A stretch of DNA of 20,801 nucleotides, taken from contig JAGLGJ010000003.1 of assembly GCA_023144075.1 (NCBI GenBank), positions 1 to 20,801 of the forward strand, written 5' to 3'. Below, piece after piece: positions 1-6,313 of this stretch. The translations under genes and the position numbers were made by a program. Origin of the DNA: Candidatus Bathyarchaeota archaeon (lineage in GTDB: Archaea > Thermoproteota > Bathyarchaeia > 40CM-2-53-6 > RBG-13-38-9). The notes below the pieces were generated by a model. That model was not told the DNA's origin and searched no databases. It saw nothing but the letters and a program-made list of their open reading frames with translations. Each line of letters begins with the position of its first letter. Within the stretch, counting starts at the first letter, position 1.

Positions 1-1188
1 TGCATCTTCAATTGTTTCAAGTTCTGTTTCAGGAGTTAATTCTTCTTTGTTTTCTACTTCTTTTTGATGTAGGATGTCTTGAAGGTCTATTCCGAAGATG
101 TTTTTGGCTATTGATTTTAGTGATTCGAGTTTTGCTTGTTTGATTAGGTCGTTCTGGTTGGGGTTGATGGTTGTGCTGTTTAGGTATGGTTCACATTCTT
201 TGTACATGTTTCTCATATCTTCAATCATGTCGGGTGGGAGGATGCCTTTGTTGGTTGAGTATCTGGCTTCGATGTCGCCTTTGTGGCCGGCGATGAATTG
301 TAGGTAGGGATGGCTGATCTTGTTTTTTGATTCAGCTATGATGAGTTGGGTTTCTGCGTATGCTCTTAATACGTAGGGTCTTTTGTATACTCCTGCGGCT
401 CTCATGTATTTTCGGATGAAGTGAGTGATTTTTCGGGTCATAGCGAATTCTTTCTCAGCAGCACCTGGACGGTCATGTCCGATTAATGGAGTTTCAGGAG
501 AAAGTTTCTCTTCATTCCTCATTCTTTCTTCTAGATACTCTCTTAGATAGCTGCATCCTTCTTGAGATAGAAATGTGAAGTATTTGATTCTGGTTTTGCT
601 GAGAGGTGATCTTATTGAAACCATTGTTGGAATTTTCTCAAAAGTGACTTCGTTGTCTTGAATTTTCATTTCAGGCAGGTCTTTTAGTGTTAATCCGTCT
701 GTGCCGTCGTGGTTTCCAATACTTTCTGGTCTTAGATCTGCAAAAGCCATCAAGGCTATTGCTACACGAATTCTTGAGGGGGTAGTTCTAAATATTTTAG
801 CTAATTCTATTTGTGTTGGAACCTGTTCGTTTTCGATTGTTGGGGTTGCATTGGGATTGCTGACTTGTATTTTTCTCATTAATTGGATATTGTTGTATCG
901 AAGCCATGACCTTAGAGTCTTTAGTAGATCTAGAATGTATCCTGGGGATTTGTTTTCAGATTCTAGTTTGGTGACCATGTCGTCTAATGAATCTTGAAAC
1001 TTTTTCAGGTCCTTTTTAGCAGATGCAACCAAGCCATTTGGCGTTGTGGATAATAATTCGCATAGTTTGCCGAGTCTTCTGAGGGAGACTTCTGCTGTAA
1101 TAGGGCTGCCACGTCGTACTCCTCTGAGCCATCGAGCAACATCTTCATCCTTTTGTAAAATGGAATATTTGGTTCCTTTTTGAGCCAA
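1..1188 (-). CDS. Archaeal tyrosine recombinase / integrase (C-terminus beyond window)
   Basis: This is a site-specific DNA recombinase, expected to cut and rejoin att sites through a tyrosine-DNA intermediate. At least 396 codons are read without a stop from a TTG at 1188 to the left edge. A TGA three codons upstream of that TTG leaves it as the only plausible start. The N-terminal helical DNA-binding part spans roughly residues 15-120. Catalytic residues are visible: Arg151 in LRPES, Arg275 in YVLR, His302 in GHKG and the nucleophile Tyr310 in ARYS. The usual His of the HxxR box is Tyr272. An acidic tail of more than 80 residues follows the nucleophile. The gene lies 54 bases downstream of the tRNA-Ala CCA end, on the same strand, as expected for an integrase next to its tRNA attachment site. 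A TATA-like element in that gap places transcription start close to the TTG, suggesting a leaderless message. The family call is confident; activity is inferred. Confidence 0.88.
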   Translation of the reverse strand, partial: MAQKGTKYSILQKDEDVARWLRGVRRGSPITAEVSLRRLGKLCELLSTTPNGLVASAKKDLKKFQDSLDDMVTKLESENKSPGYILDLLKTLRSWLRYNNIQLMRKIQVSNPNATPTIENEQVPTQIELAKIFRTTPSRIRVAIALMAFADLRPESIGNHDGTDGLTLKDLPEMKIQDNEVTFEKIPTMVSIRSPLSKTRIKYFTFLSQEGCSYLREYLEERMRNEEKLSPETPLIGHDRPGAAEKEFAMTRKITHFIRKYMRAAGVYKRPYVLRAYAETQLIIAESKNKISHPYLQFIAGHKGDIEARYSTNKGILPPDMIEDMRNMYKECEPYLNSTTINPNQNDLIKQAKLESLKSIAKNIFGIDLQDILHQKEVENKEELTPETELETIEDA

Positions 1189-1216
1189 AGCTTTTCAAGA
1201 GAATATTGTAGACCAA

Positions 1217-1224
1217 AAATATAA
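1217..1224 (-). promoter_or_regulatory. TATA box for the integrase
   Basis: The minus strand reads TTATATTT here, in the 54-base gap between the tRNA-Ala end and the integrase TTG. It lies about 28 bases upstream of the start codon, the normal archaeal TATA-to-start distance, so the transcript would be leaderless or nearly so. Assigned by position and sequence only. Confidence 0.45.
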
Positions 1225-1281
1225 GGATTCGCACTTAGTTGTTGGTGGACCGGGCGGGATTTGAACCCGCGACCTTCCGGT

Positions 1282-1295
1282 TTCTCGGTCATACA
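1282..1295 (-). other. Canonical tRNA intron (37/38), bulge-helix-bulge
   Basis: The spliceable sequence is TGTATGACCGAGAA. A complete 3-4-3 bulge-helix-bulge can be drawn: outer helix TCCGG/CCGGA, central helix TTCG/CGAG (one G-U pair), 5' bulge CA|T, 3' bulge AA|A, and a short inner GT/AC stem. Cutting after the second base of each bulge gives the loop TTCGCAA with anticodon CGC. This is the standard substrate of the archaeal tRNA splicing endonuclease. Confidence 0.88.
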
Positions 1296-1311
1296 TGCGA
1301 ACCGGACATTC

Positions 1312-1325
1312 TTTGGCCAAATGTA
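1312..1325 (-). other. D-loop insertion in tRNA-Ala (probable second, noncanonical intron)
   Basis: The minus strand reads TACATTTGGCCAAA between the D-loop sequence AGCTTGGTA and GAATG. A normal D loop is about 9 nt; here 23 nt separate the D-stem strands GTTC and GAAT. Noncanonical tRNA introns are known in several archaeal lineages. The boundaries are not settled: the only 4-bp central helix I can draw is TTGG/CCAA, which would cut one base later and lacks good flanking helices. An unusually large retained D loop is the less likely alternative. Confidence 0.6.
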
Positions 1326-1462
1326 TACCAAGCTGAACTACCGGCCCTCGATGTTTTTGGTTTCCTTTGGCCAGCATCCCTGAAGAATACAATCTTTGGA
1401 AAATAAATTCGTTGGTTAATCTTCTAAACTAACGTAGATTCAAAAAAAGCTATCTCTTTTCA

Positions 1463-1470
1463 ATATATAT
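1463..1470 (+). promoter_or_regulatory. TATA-like element upstream of the ArfC-type reductase
   Basis: The plus strand reads ATATATAT about 35-40 bases before the ATG at 1503. That spacing would put transcription start about 15 bases before the gene. The flanking region 1348-1502 otherwise shows no gene. Assigned from base composition and spacing. Confidence 0.35.
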
Positions 1471-1502
1471 TCAATAGATATTGGGGGGATTGTTGATTCA
1501 AC

Positions 1503-2165
1503 ATGTCTAGACCTTATGTTATTCTGGGGGGATTTATGAGTGTGGACGGCAAATCAGCCCCAGCCAATAGAAAAGGCAGAACTTTTACACCATTGCTTAA
1601 CGAGAAATTGTTATCGAGACTACATAAGATTCGGGCCGGCGTTGATGCTGTTCTGGTAGGTGCTGAGACAGTAATCGAAGATGATCCCAAACTTACGGTC
1701 AGGGCAGTCCAAGGAAATAATCCACTCAGAGTAGTCCTTGACAGTCTTGTTAGAACATCATTAGATTCGCACATCTACAAAACTGAAGATTCTCGAACAA
1801 TTTTGGCTGTCTGCCATAATGCTCCAGAAGATAAGATTTTACGACTAAAAGAGAAAGGCGTTGAAATCCTAAATTTCGATTGTGATAGAAGAATTCCATT
1901 GAGAGATTTGCTTGACATTCTTTATCATAAAGGTATTAGTCGCTTACTTGTGGAGGGCGGTTCAGAAGTCAGATGGAGTTTCATAAAAGAGAGATTGGTG
2001 GATGAGATCTTCGTATGGATAACACCATCGGTATGGGGAGGTCGAAAAGCACCTACGATGGTCGACGGTGACGGTTACCTTGAGCGAGATCATTCAATTA
2101 AACTTAAACTAAAGAACTCAGAAATAATTGACGACACAGTCATCTTAGAATATCATGTCTTGTAA
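1503..2165 (+). CDS. arfC: 2,5-diamino-6-ribosylamino-pyrimidinone 5'-phosphate reductase (RibD C-terminal / ArfC family)
   Basis: This 220-residue protein is a stand-alone RibD C-terminal (RIB7-like) reductase. The archaeal members use NAD(P)H to reduce the ribosyl side chain of the diaminopyrimidine phosphate to ribityl, a step toward riboflavin and the F420 deazaflavin. Family landmarks are SVDGK at residues 13-17, GAETVIEDDPKL at 53-64 and VEGGSE at 150-155. The length matches single-domain archaeal enzymes, with no fused deaminase domain. The ATG at 1503 has a G-rich stretch (1482-1488) about 15 bases upstream. The gene converges with the TrpD-like gene across a 46-base gap. A creatininase-family gene 1.5 kb away may supply the preceding deformylase step, which supports the assignment. 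Confidence 0.85.
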   Translation: MSRPYVILGGFMSVDGKSAPANRKGRTFTPLLNEKLLSRLHKIRAGVDAVLVGAETVIEDDPKLTVRAVQGNNPLRVVLDSLVRTSLDSHIYKTEDSRTILAVCHNAPEDKILRLKEKGVEILNFDCDRRIPLRDLLDILYHKGISRLLVEGGSEVRWSFIKERLVDEIFVWITPSVWGGRKAPTMVDGDGYLERDHSIKLKLKNSEIIDDTVILEYHVL

Positions 2166-2211
2166 AACTAGACTAACTTAATTTACCGATATTCTAATAT
2201 AATCAATAATT

Positions 2212-3378
2212 TTAGCGGAGAAGATTTCTAAAACTCTTCAGATCTCCACAACTACATTTCACAAGCTCCTCAACCTTTTTTATCGCTTCACCATTTTCAA
2301 TAGAATTAGAGGCTATTTCATAACCTTCTTTGAATGAGTTAGCGACATCTCCAAGATACAATATCGCAGCTGCATTTACGATGATAAGATCCGTTCTACT
2401 GCTCCGATCTTTGCCGGAAAGAACATTCAACACTACCTTCGCATTTTCGAAGTGTGTATCTCGCGCAATTATCTCTTTTGCATCTCCCTTCTTTGCACCC
2501 AGATCCTGGTGACTGACGCTATAAGTCTCAACTTTGCCATTAGGAAATAATTCAGAAACTATTGTCTTCCCTAAAGTTGAAAACTCATCAATTCTTATGC
2601 TTTCATCCTCTCCATAACCAAGTGGAACTAAAGCCCTCTCATATCCAATTATCGAAAAAACCTCAGCGATTAGTTGAGTCTGAGGTACAGAGATCCCTCT
2701 GACCTGACGTTTTGTCGAAAATGGATTTAGCGATGTAGCGATCATAAGTCTTAGTGACCCCATCAATGGAAAAAATATTGGTGCAGAAGGATAGTTACGC
2801 AGATCAACGAGTGACTCCATCCAAGGATAAACATTTCCCGAATCCCAGACTGCCGTTCTGATCCTTTCAACACAATCCTTTACTACATGAGGGTGTGCAT
2901 CCACATTTATTCCCATAGTGATTGCTAGATCTGTTGCACCAGTCTTTGAGCTGAAAGCTTTAGCCCCACTTTTAACAGCAAAAGCTCCTGCAGAAGCCGC
3001 CAACAAAACGGCAGGAGTTGTAACATTAATTGTTTTCAAAGTATCCCCACCAGTACCTCCAGCTGCCACAACAGGTTTCTTCAACAATAGATTGAGTTGC
3101 ACACGTTTTGTCGCCTCCATAGCAGAGTTCATGGCCGCAAACTCATCGATAGTCGGACCCTTAGCGGTTAGACTTCCAAAGAAGCTAGCCATAAGGACGG
3201 GAACAGCATCATCCTTTTTCTCAATCATCTTCAGGATCTTAGTTGTAGCCATCATTACATCATTGTACGATAGACCGTCTCCGCTGACAGTTCTCTCAAT
3301 TATGGAAGACCACCACGAATACTTCTTCGGATATTTTGGTCTCTCAGAAGCTAATTTTGTATCCTTTCTACGTACCAC
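2212..3378 (-). CDS. TrpD-like (anthranilate phosphoribosyltransferase family) protein with altered motifs
   Basis: The 388-residue protein has the nucleoside-phosphorylase/TrpD fold: an N-terminal helical part around residues 25-95, then GGTGGD (107-112) and NVTT (118-121), which bind PRPP in TrpD, and a DE pair (264-265) where TrpD holds metal. The substrate-side motif, normally KHGNR, reads KSGAK (136-140), so the usual His and Arg are absent. The following SSKTG is conserved. No other trp gene is present; the neighbours are pyrimidine/riboflavin-type enzymes. The family is clear. The substrate is not: true anthranilate phosphoribosyltransferase, a TrpD2-type homologue or another PRPP- or nucleoside-using enzyme are all possible. 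The start is a GTG without an obvious ribosome binding site. The N-terminal extension of about 25 residues before the usual TrpD start could be real or a start error. Confidence 0.78.
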   Translation of the reverse strand: MVRRKDTKLASERPKYPKKYSWWSSIIERTVSGDGLSYNDVMMATTKILKMIEKKDDAVPVLMASFFGSLTAKGPTIDEFAAMNSAMEATKRVQLNLLLKKPVVAAGGTGGDTLKTINVTTPAVLLAASAGAFAVKSGAKAFSSKTGATDLAITMGINVDAHPHVVKDCVERIRTAVWDSGNVYPWMESLVDLRNYPSAPIFFPLMGSLRLMIATSLNPFSTKRQVRGISVPQTQLIAEVFSIIGYERALVPLGYGEDESIRIDEFSTLGKTIVSELFPNGKVETYSVSHQDLGAKKGDAKEIIARDTHFENAKVVLNVLSGKDRSSRTDLIIVNAAAILYLGDVANSFKEGYEIASNSIENGEAIKKVEELVKCSCGDLKSFRNLLR

Positions 3379-3649
3379 TATAGGCCAACCTTTGTTTATC
3401 TCGAAATTTCTGAAGATCTTATTATTGATTACTTAAAAGACAGTATCTACCAATATTCGAGTAACAGTGTCCATATACGATATTATTATTATTCTGAAGC
3501 GACAAAATCTCTCCTATGTTTGCATTCATAGCAAGTTATTAATTCAGGCAATTTTTGGTTTCACCTAAATGATCATTATAATAGAAAAGCATCCAATCCT
3601 AGAGTAATAGGAAACAAAATATTGCCCATTGATAGAGTTGAAGTCAATT

Positions 3650-4396
3650 ATGAGTGAGCTAACATCTAGTTTAAGTAAAAAGTGTCTAATGGCAAATATG
3701 ACTTGGAAAGAAGTTGAATCAACACTTTCTAAAAGCAAGACTGTAATCATTCCCTTTGGTTCGACTGAGGAGCATGGATATCATCTTCCATTATCGACGG
3801 ACTATTTTGTGGCTTATGAGTTGGCGAAACTCATAGGTTCGAAAATCCAAGTTTTGGTTGCTCCACCAATATGCTATGGAGTTTGCCGAAGAGGCACGTT
3901 TTTTCCAGGAACAATAACAATAAGCATCGATACATTGAGATCATTAACTGTCGATATTATAACAAGCCTTTACTCACAGGGATTTAGAAATATCATTGTT
4001 TTACCTGGCCATCTAGGATCGGCTCAGATTATTGGTCTTGAGTTAGCGTGTCAAGAACTTCTCAAGAAATACGAAAAATTGAAAATTTCATTGATTGACC
4101 TTACCAAATTTTTGGAGAAAATACCTGAAGGATTAATAGAAGAAAAATTTGGTCATGCTGGTGAAGTAGAAACCTCCCTAATGCTCGCTCTTGACCCAGA
4201 AATTGTAAAAATGACAGATGCTACATCCGAGAAACCAGTATTCCCAGCTCATCAAATTGTAAGAGACTCTAGGAAGTTCATGAAATCCGGCGTTATGGGA
4301 AATGCTAAGATTGCCTCTATAGAAAAAGGTACAACTATTTTAGACCTATTCGTAAATGAAATCTCAAAAGTGATTCTTGGAATCGGCGAGGATTAA
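3650..4396 (+). CDS. Creatininase-family amidohydrolase (ArfB-like)
   Basis: Creatininase-family enzymes are metal-dependent amide hydrolases. The archaeal member ArfB removes the formyl group from a ribosylaminopyrimidine phosphate in riboflavin/F420 synthesis. Visible landmarks are STEEHG near residue 38 with an Asp ten residues on (metal site), LPGHLGS in place of the usual NGHGGN, and FGHAGEVETS, the conserved His/Glu block. The protein is about 248 residues from the ATG at 3650. A TTG at 3629 and an ATG at 3689 (reading MANMTWKEVE) are alternatives; the last fits the usual family N-terminus. A TATAAT element lies near 3578-3583. The nearby ArfC-type reductase makes the ArfB role attractive, but the altered GHGGN motif keeps the substrate uncertain. 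Confidence 0.75.
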   Translation: MSELTSSLSKKCLMANMTWKEVESTLSKSKTVIIPFGSTEEHGYHLPLSTDYFVAYELAKLIGSKIQVLVAPPICYGVCRRGTFFPGTITISIDTLRSLTVDIITSLYSQGFRNIIVLPGHLGSAQIIGLELACQELLKKYEKLKISLIDLTKFLEKIPEGLIEEKFGHAGEVETSLMLALDPEIVKMTDATSEKPVFPAHQIVRDSRKFMKSGVMGNAKIASIEKGTTILDLFVNEISKVILGIGED

Positions 4397-4430
4397 AGCC
4401 TAAACAAGCATTTCTCTGGATGCAGATAGG

Positions 4431-4766
4431 ATGAAGTCTATAGAGGAAACATTGAGAAAGATAATTTTACGAAATATTATCGATGGTGACATAGATACAG
4501 CATTGGAACTTCTGAGCAAAGAATACAATGTTCCTATACCAAAGTATCGCATTGGAACGGTAAAAGGCCACAGAGGCGCAGCAGGCTGTTACATTGAGAG
4601 AAAAAAAACGATTGTATTCGCAAATAGCGAAATCCTACGAAACCCACTAGTCGTATTGCATGAGTTTTATCATCACATGATCTCCTCAGTGACTTTAAAA
4701 GGAGGAGGTACAGACAAAAATGCTGAAAGGTTTGTTAGACGTTTTCTTTCGATAAAATCATGTTGA
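4431..4766 (+). CDS. Small HExxH putative zinc metallopeptidase
   Basis: This 111-residue protein carries LHEFYHH, with the zinc motif HEFYH at residues 77-81. Glu99 in NAERF is a candidate third ligand, giving the HExxH...E pattern of minimal gluzincin-like domains. No signal peptide or membrane segment is present, so it should be cytoplasmic. The N-terminal half (residues 1-45) is helical and unassigned. It follows the creatininase gene by 34 bases on the same strand and may be cotranscribed. A hairpin at 4771-4797 follows the stop. I recognise no specific family. Peptidase activity is inferred from the motif alone; the size is small for a free-standing peptidase. Confidence 0.65.
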   Translation: MKSIEETLRKIILRNIIDGDIDTALELLSKEYNVPIPKYRIGTVKGHRGAAGCYIERKKTIVFANSEILRNPLVVLHEFYHHMISSVTLKGGGTDKNAERFVRRFLSIKSC

Positions 4767-4770
4767 AAAT

Positions 4771-4797
4771 AAAAAATGATTATGCAAGTCATTTTTT
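4771..4797. terminator. Bidirectional hairpin terminator between convergent genes
   Basis: A perfect 9-bp inverted repeat, AAAAAATGA and TCATTTTTT, encloses a 9-nt loop. It lies 5 bases after the HExxH gene and contains the stop codon of the convergent VOC gene. Each strand ends in a run of T, so it can serve both directions. Archaeal termination depends mainly on the T run. Confidence 0.6.
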
Positions 4798-5241
4798 AAC
4801 TGTTGTTTCTTCCATTAGTGTCAGAACTGCCATAGAATCCCCTACAGGCCAACTAATGAATTCTACCAAGATTCCTCCAAACGTCTTAGGATGAATGAAA
4901 AAGCATCTACTATCTTTACTTACAACTTTATAGCCGCTCTCTTCAGATTTTTTCGCCCAATAATCTAAATTATCAACTTCGAAACAGAAATGATGTATAC
5001 CATCTCCATGACGTTCGATATATTTCTCAATGGTTTGATTGCCATGTGGATATATCAATTCGATGTACGCATTTCCTACCGGTAAAAACGTAACATCTAC
5101 ACCTTGGATTTCATTATACCAAGTTCGGTCCTCTAAATCTATGAAACTCTTGAGAAGATCTTTGATATTATTGGTTTTAACAACAATACCTACATGATGA
5201 AATCTTATTTTTTCAGGTTTCCTATCGATAAATTTCTCCAA
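4789..5241 (-). CDS. VOC-family protein, methylmalonyl-CoA epimerase-like
   Basis: The 150-residue protein has two beta-alpha-beta-beta-beta (VOC/glyoxalase) modules. Landmarks resemble methylmalonyl-CoA epimerase: HHVGIVV (residues 15-21), YIELIYP with Glu61, IHHFCFEVDNL with His83/84, and FIHPKTFGG followed by Glu127. His, His and Glu at these places form the divalent-metal site in the family. The substrate is probably an acyl-CoA, but neither the partner mutase nor carboxylase is in the window. The start is a TTG; a GGAG that forms the last sense codon of the upstream dehydrogenase lies about 10 bases before it. The 7-base gap suggests the two genes are cotranscribed and translationally coupled. 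The role could be another VOC activity on a hydroxyacyl substrate. Confidence 0.78.
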   Translation of the reverse strand: MEKFIDRKPEKIRFHHVGIVVKTNNIKDLLKSFIDLEDRTWYNEIQGVDVTFLPVGNAYIELIYPHGNQTIEKYIERHGDGIHHFCFEVDNLDYWAKKSEESGYKVVSKDSRCFFIHPKTFGGILVEFISWPVGDSMAVLTLMEETTVKK

Positions 5242-5248
5242 ATTTATT

Positions 5249-6202
5249 TTACTCCTGGATCTTCAATAGTCTGACAAGTTTGTTGTCCCGCCATTTAACT
5301 AATTCTTCAAGCTTCTTTTCTTTAATCATTGGTAGTTGCTCTACGCCCTTGATTGCCTTTAATGATGCATGGTAAGGTATCTGTTTCCAATCATCCATTG
5401 TCTTCCAGTATTCATTAAAGCCATGCTGTATCGTGTCTATATGATACTTCAAACCTCCAGGTCCACCTCCAAGGTGAAGTGTTAGAAATGGTCCCATTAT
5501 CCCCCATCTAGCTCCAGGTCCAGCCCAACATGCCTTATCAACATCCTCAACTGATGCGACTCCACTATTCACTAGATTTAATGCTTCTCTCCAAAGTGCA
5601 GCTTGCAATCTATTTCCAATGAAACCTGGCACCTCTTTTTTCACCTTGACCGGTATCTTATCTAACGTCTCCATAAATTGGTAGGTTATCTCTACAGTCT
5701 CCTCCGAGGTTTTTTCACCTGGAACGAGTTCAACAAGTCTTAGTAGTAGAGGCGGATTCCAAGGATGAGCTACTATACATCTCTCAGGTTTGCTTGCAGC
5801 TTTCTGTATCTCTGTCATAAGGAGGCCCGAAGAGCTTGTTCCTATAATAGCGGAATCATTCTCTTTATCAATTTCTGAAAATATTTTTTTCTTAACATCA
5901 TAGCTTTCAAATGCCGATTCTTGGACATAATCTGCATCTGATACACATTCTGCAATGCTTTCCGTCAATGTTATTCTATTCAAAGCTGAAGCGGCATCAT
6001 TTTTTGCAATTAGACCTTTATCGGCTAAGAATTCTGCGCTTGATTTTATTCTTTCCATAGCACTTTTTATGAGCTCTGGGCTCATGTCATATACAGACAC
6101 ATTGTAGCCCTTTATGGCGAAAAGAGTAGCCCAGCTATGCCCTATAGTACCTACACCTATACAAGCGATATTCTTTACTTTCAAACCTCTAGCCTCCACC
6201 AT
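5249..6202 (-). CDS. 3-hydroxyacyl-CoA dehydrogenase family protein
   Basis: This NAD-dependent dehydrogenase of 317 residues oxidises a 3-hydroxy acid or 3-hydroxyacyl-CoA to the 3-oxo form. The Rossmann fold starts with GVGTIG (residues 16-21). The catalytic Ser lies in GTSSSG (121-126), the His146-Glu158 dyad in HPWNPP...LVELVPG, and Asn197 in PGFIGNR. The C-terminal helical domain follows. HPWNPP and the overall length resemble the lambda-crystallin / L-carnitine / L-gulonate dehydrogenase branch as much as fatty-acid enzymes, so the substrate is open. I chose the ATG at 6202 because it begins just before the conserved KNIACIG strand; a GTG at 6244 would add 14 residues of doubtful value. 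The VOC protein gene follows after 7 bases. Confidence 0.82.
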   Translation of the reverse strand: MVEARGLKVKNIACIGVGTIGHSWATLFAIKGYNVSVYDMSPELIKSAMERIKSSAEFLADKGLIAKNDAASALNRITLTESIAECVSDADYVQESAFESYDVKKKIFSEIDKENDSAIIGTSSSGLLMTEIQKAASKPERCIVAHPWNPPLLLRLVELVPGEKTSEETVEITYQFMETLDKIPVKVKKEVPGFIGNRLQAALWREALNLVNSGVASVEDVDKACWAGPGARWGIMGPFLTLHLGGGPGGLKYHIDTIQHGFNEYWKTMDDWKQIPYHASLKAIKGVEQLPMIKEKKLEELVKWRDNKLVRLLKIQE

Positions 6203-6313
6203 ACTACAAAAGGCAATGATATATGAATTGTAAGGCTGAACCACAGGAATATTGTTTCTAGGTCAACGTATCAGATAAATAGTTGATTATGTGTCCGTTG
6301 TAAGGATGCTATA

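Larger units (their letters stand above)
1246..1347 (-). tRNA. tRNA-Ala (anticodon CGC), with anticodon-loop intron and D-arm insertion
   Basis: The acceptor stem GGGCCGG/CCGGTCC contains the G3:U70 wobble pair that identifies tRNA-Ala. The discriminator is A, and CCA is encoded at 1243-1245. The T arm is GCGGG-TTCAAAT-CCCGC, the variable loop is AGGTC, and the anticodon stem is TCCGG/CCGGA with anticodon CGC at 1297-1299. Two insertions interrupt the body. One is a 14-nt intron after position 37 (1282-1295). The other is about 14 extra nt in the D loop (about 1312-1325), between AGCTTGGTA and the D-stem strand GAAT, which pairs with GTTC. Removing both leaves a normal 74-nt tRNA plus CCA. 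The gene is probably the attachment site used by the adjacent integrase. Confidence 0.92.

Noticed and set aside
98..307. Open frame opposite the integrase (also 701-997)
   Set aside because: Both lie antisense to the integrase catalytic regions and translate to low-complexity hydrophobic sequence.
1005..1331. 108-codon minus-strand frame spanning the tRNA and the integrase start
   Set aside because: It reads through the tRNA-Ala gene and the integrase in the wrong frame; both of those are firmly supported.
1..1350. SSV-type partition of the integrase gene by integration
   Set aside because: The gene continues with all catalytic motifs in one frame and does not overlap the tRNA, so it is not an N-terminal fragment.
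2918..3436. 172-codon open frame on the plus strand
   Set aside because: It is antisense to the well-supported TrpD-like gene, whose motifs are clear, and its translation has no recognisable domain.
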